From the NCBI GenBank assembly GCA_014529385.2, contig CM043942.1:27707469-27771468 (forward strand): a stretch of DNA of 64,000 bases, in the 5' to 3' direction. This document shows positions 29,647-40,395 of this stretch, piece after piece (within the stretch, counting starts at the first letter, position 1; each line of letters starts with the position of its first letter). The DNA comes from Adiantum capillus-veneris (Eukaryota > Streptophyta > Polypodiopsida > Polypodiales > Pteridaceae). The position numbers were made by a program, and so were the translations under genes. Below the pieces are notes generated by a model, which saw nothing but the letters and a program-made list of their open reading frames with translations, searched no databases and was not told where the DNA came from.

Positions 29647-30855
29647 TGTAGCGTGCAGTGGAATGAATGTTGTATTTTTTCAAGATTAGTGATCTTTATT
29701 TGCTCAAAGTTCCTTTTAGTTCTTAGAGAAGGAGAGAGCCTTCTGTCTTTATGGAGAGTGCTATGATCACGAACAAAGTGAGTGGATATTGTGCGTGCAA
29801 GTGTATGAGACTGAGAGAAGGAGAGAAAAGAGATACGACACCCGAGAGGTTGTAAAACCCTCCTCCGAAGGCCCCACTCTCGTCAGCAAGAGTGGTCTAC
29901 TTTTGATTGCACAAAGGCGTACAATGATGATGCATGGACTGATGCAAACGGGGACTGTGTCGATGACGAGGATGATGACTTTAGGGCTGAATTTCGTTCT
30001 CTTCTATCTGTTGTCCACAAGGGCTTAATGGCTAAGAATCTGGGAGATCTTGGGGCTGTTTCGTATGGCTGAAAATCCCTGTTTTACTGTTGTTTTGATG
30101 GCGGAAATTCTCTGATTTGTAGAGGCTCCTACTGATGACAAAACGCTGAGGTTCTTGCAATGATCATGCTGCGTTTTTGGGCTGAGGTCGAGGGCTGAAA
30201 ACGCTGCCTTGCTGCAGGGCGGAGGTTGCGTTTTTGTGACTGAAAACGCTGTGGGTCTGCAGGTCTTGCTAGCGTTAGTAAAATGCTGAGGCTGCTGCTA
30301 GTAGGGGAGAAAAATGCCAGGCAAAGGAAGCTTTGATGGCGATGGGCTGATTCTTGAGAAGCCCCAAGGGAGGGGGAGAGGCTAGCGATGATAAAACGCT
30401 GGGCTTGATGGTGGAGTGGCCTCACCAAGGTGGCTTGGGGACGATCTTGCTAAGAGAGGGAGGGAACACCTGTTGCTTGGAAAGCCTGCTGTGCTCCTTG
30501 CTCATCTGCCCTATTGTGCTAACTGGGGTTTGCTTATATATTAACTTACCCAATTTGCCCTACTGAGTTCCCAACAAGAGTCACTTAATAAATAAGTGAA
30601 AAATGTTAAAAATAGGGAAAAATAGGATAAAGTCACTTGAAAAATCCCCAAACTGACTCTGATGGAAATGCTTATGCTTATGCAGTGTGCAACCAGAGGA
30701 TATGCATCTACACTAAGTGACTGGGCATGCACGGTCTACGAATAGACTCACAAAAGTGCCAGATCACTTCTAATCTAAACCGACTGGACTTGACGGAAAC
30801 CCTGTTATGGTGTAGCTTGTCCACGGACACATAGGGTTGGATGTGTCACGTGACA
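29647..30855. mobile_element. Solo LTR, family K (copy K2)
   Basis: 1209 bp, TGTAGCGTGC...CACGTGACA, flanked by CTTGT at 29642-29646 and 30856-30860. It matches K1 (9866-10930) at both ends and through most of the body, for example GAGTGGATATTGTGCGTGCA and GGATATGCATCTA. No coding region is recognised. Confidence 0.9.
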
Positions 30856-30860
30856 CTTGT

Positions 30861-31604
30861 GGACCCTTTGATCGAGCCGATTCGGGTTCAAGTGGAATAT
30901 AGCGAGTGGTGTCTTCTAAGTTCGGGACTTGCTCAAGAGGACTTACCAAGTCATCCTGTCCCAGCCATTCTTTTAGACGGCTCACATCGAACATGGGATG
31001 AACAGCAATGCCTGGAGGCAGGTCCAACTTATAAGAAACCCCACTTATCTTCTTTGTGACCTGAAACAGACCACAATAACGAGAAGACGATTTTAAACAT
31101 TAGCCAGTTCGGATCGTTTCAGAATCCTTCGGTACCCTAAGGTACACCCACATGCCCTCCTGGAGTTCGCGGGGTTGCCGATGCTGATTGGCATAAAAAA
31201 GTAGCACGATCGTGTGCCGTCTTTATGCTCTCTTTCGCAATCTGAAGCATTTCTTGCATATCGTGTAAGAAATCAGCCACCGATCGCATCTTGATCCCCT
31301 TGAAGCCAGTGGCAATTGGTGGTTTCGGCTCATAACCGTACATAAGCATAAACGGGCTATAGCCAGTAGCTGAGTGCTTTGTGCTATTATAAGCAAACTC
31401 AATCTGTAGGAGATAGCGTTTCCACAGATTGACGTCAGGAGATATATGCTCGTAGCATATCCTCCATAGTTTGCTTCGTGCATTCGGTCTATCCATCCCG
31501 TTTGCCAAAAATTGCCTGTGAATTTTGGATCACAATCACTGACAATTTCATCGGGCAAACCATATAGTTTGTACAAGTGTTCCACAAAAAGTTGAGCTAA
31601 CTCG
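30861..31604 (-). pseudogene. Element I integrase, C-terminal part
   Basis: Right to left: [20 protein letters not shown] with the second catalytic Asp (31510-31580), a region near 31480 where the usual TDGQTE-type Glu motif is degraded and the frame changes, then [20 protein letters not shown] and [13 protein letters not shown] (31310-31410). The chromo-proximal end LPPGIAVHPMFDVSRLKEWL (30960-31020) is typical of chromovirus gypsy elements. The integrase is cut at 31604 by element J. Confidence 0.9.
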
Positions 31605-32036
31605 TGTGAGGATTCTAGGTACTAATCCTCTATAAAGTACTTAAACTCATGCTTAAGACTTAAGAAACTGAATTGAACTCAAAGAAAGACTTAAGAAGAC
31701 TCTGTGTTTGATTGATTGAATGTGTGATACAAGGGCTCCTTATATAGGAGACGAATAGACACAAATGAAAAGACACGTCTCTTGGTGAAGAGACATAACT
31801 TTAGACGTAAAGACACATCCTTTCGGCGAAGAGCTGCAACCATTGGGCGAAGAGTCGCACCCGTAGAGCGAAGGGGTGTGACCATTCGTCAAAGGAGTGT
31901 GGCTTTTGGCGAAGAGGCATGTCCTTTGAGCGAAGAGTCGCAACCATCCAAGCGTAGGGGTCCTCCTTGGCATGGCACTTCGCGTATCTGCATCAACGAG
32001 TAAGTATTGTAATGTAGTTAAGTCACAAACGTGACA
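31605..32036 (-). mobile_element. Element J 3' LTR
   Basis: 432 bp, TGTGAGGATT...AAACGTGACA in plus orientation. A TATATAGGAGACG region (31740) is likely near the core promoter. Tandem-like GGCGAAGAG/GAGCGAAG words recur about every 25 bp between 31815 and 31935. Confidence 0.93.
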
Positions 32037-32050
32037 TTGCCTCCCTCTTA
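32037..32050 (-). promoter_or_regulatory. Element J polypurine tract
   Basis: Minus strand AAGAGGGAGGCAA before the LTR start TGTCACGTTTG. Confidence 0.8.
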
Positions 32051-32100
32051 AAATAAAACTCAGGGTAGTTGTAGAAACTCCGGGAGGAGGAAATGTATTG

Positions 32101-33366
32101 TTATTGTGCTTCTGCATCCAAAGCTCTTTTTGTTAATTCCCACGTCATGGCACTGTTATTGATCATGACTATTTTGCCAAACTGAAAACTGATCATAGCT
32201 GCAACTTGTCTCATCTTTTTCAAAAGTATCAGTATCACATCTGCAACTTGATTAGTGCTTTTGTCAAAGTCATTTGTAACTTCGAGCTTTGTCCAATAAA
32301 AGATTGAATCTGTATCTGCTTCGAGTGAAATTGGTAAACTGACTTGCATTTTCTGTTGAGTGATGACCACTGGTTGGAAATTTGTAAGGTAATCCATTGG
32401 TTTGTTTGGAACAGTAAAATCCTCCTGAAGGGATGTTGTAGATTGAGACATAGTAGTGTTTGGAGGTACGTCCATCTGTAAAGGTTTATCTGTGAAACAA
32501 GTTGTGTCCAAATATTCAATTGCAGCGACTGAAGTCGTGCTGCAAGATTTTGTATCCATTTTATCCTTTGTATCATTGAAGGTAAGAATTGGTATCTTCA
32601 AGTTTGAAGAATTATCATTCACCACAGCATCAGTTATCTCATCAGAAACAAAGACTTCATTCTGCAAGGGCGGTGACGAGGCTTTTGTTTTTGCCTGGAC
32701 CACAACCAAAGAAGTTGTGTGCGTTTGGGATGCCACACATGAACTAAAATCTCTTGAATCTTCAGCTTTATCAACGGGTATTAAGGCTTCCAGAGTAAGA
32801 GGAGCATGGCATGGCTTGCAAGGGGGAACTTGTCCAGCGTTGCGGCGTTCACGACCGAGTACTTGACTAGGGTCGGAAATATGTGCCACTATGTGAGTCC
32901 ACTTCGAAGAGGTTGAATGCTCTTCAAGAGGAGAGCTTCTAAAAGCTTCATGTTGCTGCTTTTGCCAATGATCATTTTGAGGTTGAGGCTTGTTATGACA
33001 GTCATGCTGCAAAGAATGTTGCTTCTAAGCATGTTGTTGTTGAAGTAAAGTGAGTTTGTGTTGGGTTGTCTCTGAAGAAACATGCTGAGGGTGAGACATA
33101 GATTGCTGAGAAACCGTCGAAAACTGTTTGATACCAAAAGGTTGTTGCAATTGTTGCCGGAAAGCCTCCAATTTCACTGTAAGTGAGGAGATGTCTTGTT
33201 CCAAGGCGGCTACCCGATGCTTCCACAATGAGAGGTGAGAGTCCATACTCGAGCATGAACCGTTAATGAAAAGGAAGGCTTTGCTCGAACGCCAATGAAA
33301 GGGGTTCCTTCTTGTTGAGGGGAATGAAAACTGTTCGGGCTGAAAAAGCATGTAGTACTCAAGCAT
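32101..33366 (-). CDS. Unrecognised ORF of element J (one internal stop)
   Basis: A single minus-strand frame runs from Met 33366 (or 33243, MDSHLSLWKHR) to 32101, about 421 codons, broken only by TAG at 33025-33027, after which 303 codons are open. The N-terminal part has a predicted coiled coil (VAALEQDISSLTVKLEAFRQ), followed by a Gln/His-rich stretch. The middle is Ser/Thr-rich and acidic. The C-terminal 90 residues are more ordered (FYWTKLEVTNDFDKSTNQVA, ILLKKMRQVAAMISFQFGKI). I see no CCHC, DTG, YVDD or DDE motif and no family I can name. It may be a highly diverged Gag-like protein or a captured host fragment. A frame of this length held open inside an element with 97%-identical LTRs suggests recent function. 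Confidence 0.65.
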
Positions 33367-34119
33367 TAGAAAGGGAGATTGATAGCCATCACTCCTAGGA
33401 GGTAAAAGTGGCGAAGAAGAAGATCATTCGGTGCTGAAAATTGAAGTATTTTGCTGCTGTAATTTCTGGACAGCCATGCAAATCCGCCTTCGAGAGCACA
33501 CCGCGAGCCCACATCACGCGCAAGGGGGGGGGGGAGGGGGAGGGGGGGGTGGCGGGTGATGAGGCGCACCCAAGGAAGGGAAGGGGGGTTGGTTTCTTGC
33601 GCGCAATCGAAGAGGGGAGGGGCTGATATGCTCGCGCGTCAAAGAGGGGGGCTGGAAAAAAAAAAAAAAAAAAAATCCGTTTTTTGAGGTAGGAGAGGGT
33701 GCCCAATGGTTAGGTTTAAAAAAAAAAGTCCAAGGTCACTTTTTTTTAAAGAAAAAGGTCATTTCCATGTGAAAGGGCATGTTTTAAAAGTTGTGTCCTT
33801 TCGAAGGGGTGCATCACTTGGAGAGGCTCCGAGAGGGTAAAAGGGACATGGGGGGGCTAGTTTGAGTACCTCCACGCGTCACACGGGACAGGGCACCGCC
33901 ATCAATGCCATGTTGAACCTCCGAGACTTTAAGAGAGCATCTTGCATTATACTAGTGTTGCCCGAAAGTGGTAATTTAACATATGTGCGGGGAGAAAAGA
34001 GGGAAAAATCTTCGGGATTTCATTCGTTCACCTTCTTCCATACAACTCCGAGAAGGGGGGGGGAGAGGGTAGCGGCGAGGGTGAGAGGCTCACAACCTTC
34101 GGGTCCCGGGAAAAAATTT
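33367..34119 (-). other. Element J leader region
   Basis: Non-coding, between the ORF and the PBS. It has G-rich runs (33522-33550 and 34056-34065), an A-run (33656-33675) and GC-rich parts. No gene is seen. Confidence 0.6.
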
Positions 34120-34131
34120 GCTATGATACCA
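34120..34131 (-). promoter_or_regulatory. Element J primer-binding site
   Basis: Plus strand GCTATGATACCA, i.e. TGGTATCATAGC on the element strand, one base from the LTR; one mismatch to initiator-Met tRNA. Confidence 0.85.
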
Positions 34132-34132
34132 C

Positions 34133-34564
34133 TGTGAGGATTCTAGGTACTAATCCTCTATTAAGTACTTAAACTCATGATTAAGACTTGAGAAACTGAA
34201 CTGAACTCAAAGAAAGACTTAAGAAGACTCTGTGTTTGATTGATTGAATGTGTGATACAAGGGCTCCTTATATAGGAGACGAATAGACACAAATAAAAAG
34301 ACACGTCTCTTGGTGAAGAGACATGACTTTAGACGTAAAGACGCATCCTTTCGGCGAAGAGCTGCAACCATTGGGCGAAGAGTCGCACCCGTAGAGCAAA
34401 GGGGTGTGATCGGTCGTCGAAGGAGTGTGGCTTTTGGCGAAGAGGCATGTCCTTTGAGCGAAGAGTCGCAACCATCCAAGCGTAGGGGTCCTCCTTGGCA
34501 TGGCACTTCGCGTATATGCATCAACGAGTAAGTATTGTAATGTAGTTAAGTCACAAACGTGACA
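34133..34564 (-). mobile_element. Element J 5' LTR
   Basis: 432 bp, the same length as the 3' LTR. Differences cluster at about 34168, 34186, 34298, 34325, 34342, 34400-34422 and 34516. Confidence 0.93.
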
Positions 34565-34569
34565 ACTCG

Positions 34570-35494
34570 TGGCTCTTTGCGGTGGAATGTGTGGGGATAA
34601 ATCCCGCATTTTCATAAGTCGATCGATGACGACCCAAATGACATCATGCCCACGATTAGTTCGGGGTAATCCAACTACAAAATCCATAGAAATGCTTGAC
34701 CATTTACTATCAAGAATTTGCAAAGGATGTAATAACCCAGTGCATTTTTTACGTTCAGCTTTGTTGAGCTAACATTGCGCGCATTCCCGCACATACTTTT
34801 CAACAAAAGCTTTCATGTGTGGCCAATACAAATACCGGCCAAGCGGTAATCCAAATAGATAAAGCATCTGCAGTATAACCTGCGGATTCTCCAACGCTTT
34901 TGTCTTGTGGACGAAGTCCTTGAGTTCCTTTGAGTAAGCGTCCAAGGTTTTCTTACCCATCTCCAACTTGAACAGCTTCTTTAAGCACTCGATCTTATCG
35001 ACTTGCACAAAGCGAGCATGAAAGACCGTCAAGAAGTCTGCCCAAGTGGTTGGCTTAGGTCGTAACCCAGCCCACCACGCATATGCCTTGCCCTGGAGCA
35101 TGATTTGTATCCGACTAATGCGCTGGGCATCAGTGAAATGATACAACTCAAAGATAGGCCATCCATTACGCCATCCATGAGTAGTCTCCTCACATTCCTT
35201 CTTTTCCCCTTTGAAGGGGTCAAGATGGAATTGAAGAGGCAAAGTGCTCATGGCCGCGGGCGAAAACGGGACTTGTGTGGCACGTAACTCTCCAAGTTGC
35301 CTCTACATCTCTGCTAACTGTTGCTGCAGTATAGCGACAAGAGATGTGTCGGAGGCAGAAGACGAGGGAGAAGAACCCTCGGGACAAAGCCCGTGCATGT
35401 GTGTGGAGTCGGGAGGAGAAAGAGGCGCCTCCTCCATGGGTTGATGCGTGCTAGCGGCACCATTCTCGAGCGGAGAAGCGTCATGTGACACCAT
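34570..35494 (-). pseudogene. Element I gag fused to integrase
   Basis: One frame, with a single TAG at 35303-35305, runs from Met 35494 (MVSHDASPLENGAA) through a Gag capsid (DAQRISRIQIMLQGKAYAWW and FLTVFHARFVQVDKIECLKK, 35180-34960), typical Retrotrans_gag. It then passes without a break into an integrase zinc region (LGRYLYWPHMKAFVEKYV, then CAQC, 34830-34769) and, after a TAG at 34768, the integrase core SMDFVVGLPRTNRGHDVIWV (about 34690-34630), with the first catalytic Asp in SMDF. Protease, RT and RNase H are cleanly deleted. The integrase continues at 31604 beyond element J. Confidence 0.87.
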
Positions 35495-36649
35495 GGCGCT
35501 TGGATGTGCAAATAATTACAAGTATGTAACAGGAGCTCGCTTGGGAGATACACCCAAGACGCTTAGTATAATAAGCAAGTAGTAATAAACAAGCGAAGTA
35601 GAGAGAGCGTAGGAGGTAGGGCGAGAAGGCGAGAGGTACACGCGTGCGAGAGTGAGCTTGCGGTGACAGAATGTCATGCACACGCTCGCTGGTGTGGTTT
35701 ATATAGAGGAACAAGGGAGGGGTTTAACCACCTTGGAGGTAGAAAGGGTTCTCGAGGGGTTTCACACCCAAGGGAAAAGGCGGTGTGCCCAATAGGAAGG
35801 GCTACTAACTTAAAAGGTGCCCAAGTTTTAGCTAAAAGACTTGGGCGGCCAGTCAATTAAAAGAGGGGAACCCAAAATGTAAAAGGGTTAAAAAACCCTT
35901 CGTGCTAAATGAATCGGGGTGCCGACTCTGATAATCGATTGCACACTGCCTGAAGGTAACCGCTTGGCGTTCACCAACCTACACACCACCTCCTCAAAAC
36001 CGCCCTGCCCCCATCTCGCCGCTTAGCTGCCGCACTGCCCTGAGGAGTTGCTGCCTATGCGCCGCCCAGAGGCAAACGGGTGCTGACACAAAGAGCATTG
36101 CGACGTTGCACAACGCCGTTGACTTCGCTACAGGACTGCCAGCCCCAGTGTACAAAGTGTCGCTACGCCTCGCATGCTGGTGTTTCGGGCATCGCTTTGG
36201 ACAAACATGACCATGACTTGCCAGCACCAGACCAAAATTATATGCTCCCCTCCGCCATGACTACCAAGCATACTCCAAAATGCATAAACACTCCCGCCAT
36301 TAAATGCTTACGGAGGGTGCTACCATGTCCTTGGAGAGGCAGCTCCCGAGGACACCCTCAAGCACACATAGCTTTCATAGAGGGCAACAAAAGAACGCAC
36401 CATGCATCCATGTGACTGCCTCCAGCAATCAACACTCCACACACAAGAATCCACGAGAAACAAAAAAAGAACTCGCAAAATTCTCACCACCAGCTGGCAT
36501 GTGCCCCCCTTGCTCTCCTCTCTCGCTAGTAGCATCCCATACCACCCTATACGAGAGTTGGGAGAGCTTGTTAGGCTGGGCTATCACCGCCCCATGAGCT
36601 CTGGTGGTTTTGTGCACGTTGCCATGCCTTACATACGAGCAGGAAGAAG
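35495..36649 (-). other. Element I leader region
   Basis: About 1.15 kb between the PBS and the gag start. It has a TTTATATAGAGG stretch at 35698 and several short unsupported ORFs. No gene is recognised. Confidence 0.5.
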
Positions 36650-36661
36650 GCTCTAATACCA
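36650..36661 (-). promoter_or_regulatory. Element I primer-binding site (mutated)
   Basis: Plus strand GCTCTAATACCA, i.e. TGGTATTAGAGC; one mismatch to the initiator-Met tRNA complement. Confidence 0.88.
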
Positions 36662-36662
36662 A

Positions 36663-36753
36663 TGTTAGTCCCTCGCCGGATCCATCCTGCACACGACATG
36701 ACACAAGCCAAACTCACACCTAGACACGCATAGTGAGCGGACATCAGGCTCAC
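36663..36753 (-). mobile_element. Element I 5' LTR, inner fragment
   Basis: TGTTAGTCCCTCGCC...GGCTCAC, the first 91 bp of the LTR; interrupted by solo LTR A3 after CTCAC. Confidence 0.92.
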
Positions 36754-36826
36754 TGAAACCGGCCCGTAGGGCGGTGGACTTTGGCTTTCACCCGAAATTC
36801 TTTACATTACTTTAGACACACACAGA

Positions 36827-39800
36827 CAAGGTGGAATCCATACGTACATACCTTACCATCCCGTATGGTACAGCCGTACAGTATGGTACGTACGGTACAC
36901 TACGGCATGGAAAAAAAAAAATTTGAGGCGTTTTCTCCATGGACCAAGTGCACTAGGGGCGCTTTCAGATAGGGTTAATAGGGTGAAGGGGAGAGAGCCT
37001 TAGGCTTTTTAATCGACCAGGATTACAAAAGACTCTCTCTTGTGTTACAAAGAAGTGCACAGATTACTGCAGAGAAGTGCACAAAGACCTGCAGAGCCAA
37101 GCTACGCGCGTGAAAAGGTACTGCTTCTGCCACCATGCACTCCGTACTCTTCATGTGTGTGCACTCTTTTGCATTTGCAATGTGCAAGATTCATTATGCC
37201 ACGTAAAACCAACCCCAACTGGTCGCTCCACACCAATGTGTTGAGCATCATCACGACCACTTCTCATTAAGGTTCCGGCACACGCTTATGGCAATGCAAG
37301 TATTGTGGGGACCAGTACACCGGCACTATTACGCGAGTCAAAAAGCACTTGACGGGCATCGGGTGCACTGATCAGATTGGTACATGTGAAAAAATACCAC
37401 CACCTTTAAGGGAGCAGCTTATTGAAGAGTATTTTCTTGTTGGTGCTCCTTGTTTGAGAGGTGCTCCCAGCACACAGGATGCTTTACATGATGCTTTTGT
37501 TGGAGAGCTGGAGACTTTAGGTGCGGAGACAGAGGTTGGAGGAGGTTCGGCCTCCATGCAACCCCCTACTTCCAAGAAGAGAGCACGTGTTAAGCGGTGA
37601 AGATGAGGATTCCTTGCCACATGAAAAAGGTACATCTGAAACACCAACCCAGACCACTTTGCCTAGTCGCATCTCTTCTCAGGCTTGGGTCAAAGAGCGT
37701 CAGAGGGTGGCAGACATGGAGATATGTCGCACTCTTATTGAGTGCAACATATCTTTCAATGTTCTGCGCACATATCAGTGGAAAAGAATGGTAGAAGCCA
37801 TTGCACAGGTTGGGCCTACTGAGACATGGACAGGTCTTGATTACACCAAGATGCGCACCACTATGTTAGATGAACAGAAGGCCTTAATTGACAAGGCACT
37901 TATGCCTGTGAAAGCTGGATGGAAGGAGTTTGGATGCACCATTATCTCAGATGGTTGGACAGACATACGCAGAGGACACATAATCAATATCCTAGTGTCG
38001 TATGCTTTGGGCACCTATTTCTTGCGTGTTGTCAATGCAGGAAAAGCAAGGGAAAAGATCATGGCTGAGTTTATATTTGATCACATCAAAACAGCCATAG
38101 AGGAGGTTGGCAAGGAGAATGTTGTGCAGGTGGTGACAGATAATGCAGCTAATTGAAAGGCAATGGGATTTATGGTCGAGCAACAGTTTCCTGGCATAGT
38201 GTGGACTCCATGTGTTGCACATTGTTTGGATTTTCTCATGGAGAATATTGGCAAACTTTCATGGGTGCAGCCCATAGTTGCAGATGTGGTCAAGGTCACC
38301 ACATTCTTTCGCAAGAAACATCACGCTCTTGCTATCTTTCGTAGCCATAGCACTTTGGATATGGTGCGACCTTCAAAAACCAAGTTTGCCTACATTTACT
38401 TGGTTTTGCAGAGGCTCTACAAACTTAGAGATCCACTACTCCAGACAGTGGTGGATCCAAAATGGCGAGACATGTCAAGATCGCAGGATGAATCTACAAA
38501 ATACTTGCAGAGGCGGATCCTTGATGAGAGCTTTTGGCAGGAAGTGCATGCTCTTTCAGTGGCACTGAAGCCAGGGCCCAGTCTACATCCTCCTTCGATT
38601 TACGGATATGGAGGAATCGACCTTGGGACTAGTCTATCATCTGTTTATGCAGATGAAAGACCACGTTTCCAAATGCTCTCTGTTGACTTTTGATCGGTAA
38701 GGGGTTCCTCATGTCCTAATGGTTGTCTGTTTTAATCATCAAGTCTAAGTTCTAACTTGTATTGACAAGTTGTTTTGATATTTCAGCCGATCAGATTTAT
38801 TGGATGTGTTGAGAGCCGCTGGACTTTCATGAGCCGTCCCATACATGCGATGACTGCCATGCTTCATCCTCTCTACAGGTAGCCAGAGCTATGGAGTGAT
38901 ACCTTGCTCAGCACAAAACAATCAGAGTATGTTGGGCTCATGTTTTCAGAGGATGATCAGCTTGGGATAGACAAGGAATTCACCAACTACATGAATGGCA
39001 TTGGCGGTTCTTTCACGAGAGCAGTTTCTTTGAGGAAGGAAGCCACAAAGTATCCTTTGACGTGGTGGCACTCGTATGGGAGAGTTGGTCTTCCCAACCT
39101 CTCACGCATTGCTCTTCGTATCCTTTCTCAGGTTAGGAAACTACCATCCATGATTCCATTGTATATACTACTTTTAACTTCATCTTTATATTACTTTTCA
39201 CTCTTCTAATTTTGTGTGCATTGATGATTGCGCTCTTGCTTGAGCACTGAGCAGGATTGCTCGGCTGGAGCATGTGAGCGCAATTGGAGTGCTTACTCTC
39301 TCATACACACGAAGATTCGAAATCGCCTTAGCACTTCTCAGTTAGAGAAGTTGGTGTATTGCAGAGCCAACATGAGGCTCATGCGGAGTTACCATTCTTT
39401 GGGGCAACCCAAACAGGTAAATTATCTCGATGTTGGCCTCTTTAAACTCAACTGCAAGCATATGCCATAAATAAGTCATTTATACTTTATTTTACTCTTC
39501 AATAGGTAGATACGACAGAGCTGAAAATGGTAGATGATCCTAGGCCAGAGGTGGACCGACAGATCAGATACGAGCAGGAGCAGATTCTCAGAGAGTTGCA
39601 TGAAGAGCTTGAGAGCGTGGATCGTCGTGTGACTAGATCACCTGCACAAGCTCTTAGCCTTCCTCTACGCACGGTGGGAGGAGATCCAGACACTGTGAGA
39701 CGAGAGAGTATTCGCAGGGAAAAGCTTCCTATTCGCTCCAATCGGAGGCGAGCGAATGAAGTTGTCTGGCTCATCCATGCAGAGATTGTTGATATGCCTG

Positions 39801-40395
39801 AGGAGGCTTGTGGTGCAGAGGTGCTTGTACCAGAGTTGACATATGTTGAGCCTGACCCTGAGTTTGATGAGGAGGGCAATGTCCTTGATGATGGGGGCTT
39901 GCTCTCTGCTAACGATTCATCTTCCGCATCTGACACAGACTTTTGAGGCTGCACGTCTTAGTGCTCACTGGTGACTGCATGCTTTGGAGGACAGCCTGCA
40001 ACAGACTTTTATTGTTATTATGGCATTGTAGTATTTCACAGTACTTTGTTTTGGATCTTGATTCAGTTTGTATGGTATATGCCGACTTCTGGCTGATGCC
40101 ATGGACATGATGTTTGTAGTTGTTATTTGGTTTTATGATTTATGGTCATTGGTTTTCTCATTGAGTATTGAGTCTTAAGTCATTAAGTTTTATGATCAAT
40201 ATGTTCATTTTAAGCATTGCATTGTTAATTTGTTAATGAGGCTGAATTTTGAAAGGTTTGAGAACTTAAATTTAGTGTAATTTTCTTTTTTTATAAATGG
40301 TATATACCTATCACGTACCTAAAGATTGGTTCAGTACGGAAGCACGTTCCGTACGTACCTAAACCGTACCGTACACTACGTACCTTTCCACCTTG
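36827..40395 (+). mobile_element. hAT DNA transposon, 3.57 kb
   Basis: 8-bp TSD CACACAGA (36819-36826 and 40396-40403), with terminal inverted repeats CAAGGTGGAA / TTCCACCTTG (10 bp perfect). Both subterminal regions are dense in GTACG/CGTAC words (36842-36900 and 40303-40385), candidate transposase-binding sites. The interior encodes a DUF659/hATC transposase on the + strand with three apparent introns. It is inserted inside solo LTR A3. TIR and TSD are perfect, so the insertion is structurally complete. Confidence 0.95.
37199..39946 (+). pseudogene. hAT transposase (BED, DUF659, hATC), interrupted
   Basis: Possible start ATG 37199 (MPRKTNPNWSLHTN). An in-frame TAA at 37268-37270 precedes the BED-type finger LWQCKYCGDQYTGTITRVKK (37286-37345). 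A frame change near 37590 leads into the DUF659 region: GCTIISDGWTDIRRGHIINI with the catalytic-type Asp (37932-37990), VVQVVTDNAAN (38122-38155), TGA at 38154-38156, and TPCVAHCLDFLMENIGKL (38206-38260). Introns: about 38697-38786 (GTAAGG..TTTCAG), about 39131-39254 and 39416-39506. The hATC dimerisation part is YPLTWWHSYGRVGLPNLSRI (39052-39110), CERNWSAYSLIHTKIRNRLS (39270-39340). The last exon (39507-39946) is acidic. Two or three lesions in an otherwise conserved frame suggest it died recently. Confidence 0.9.

Larger units (their letters stand above)
31605..34564 (-). mobile_element. Element J: non-autonomous LTR element with an unknown ORF
   Basis: LTRs of exactly 432 bp each (31605-32036 and 34133-34564), about a dozen differences by eye, TSD ACTCG (31600-31604 and 34565-34569), PBS 34120-34131 and PPT 32037-32050. 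The 2.1-kb interior has no gag zinc knuckle, protease, RT or integrase motif. It holds one unrecognised open frame (next entry). The structure fits a mobile element that uses enzymes supplied in trans. It inserted into the integrase core of element I. Confidence 0.92.

Noticed and set aside
31691-34723. Duplicate open frames of 100-150 codons inside both J LTRs
   Set aside because: They lie within LTRs, are repeated because the LTR is repeated, and have no protein family features.
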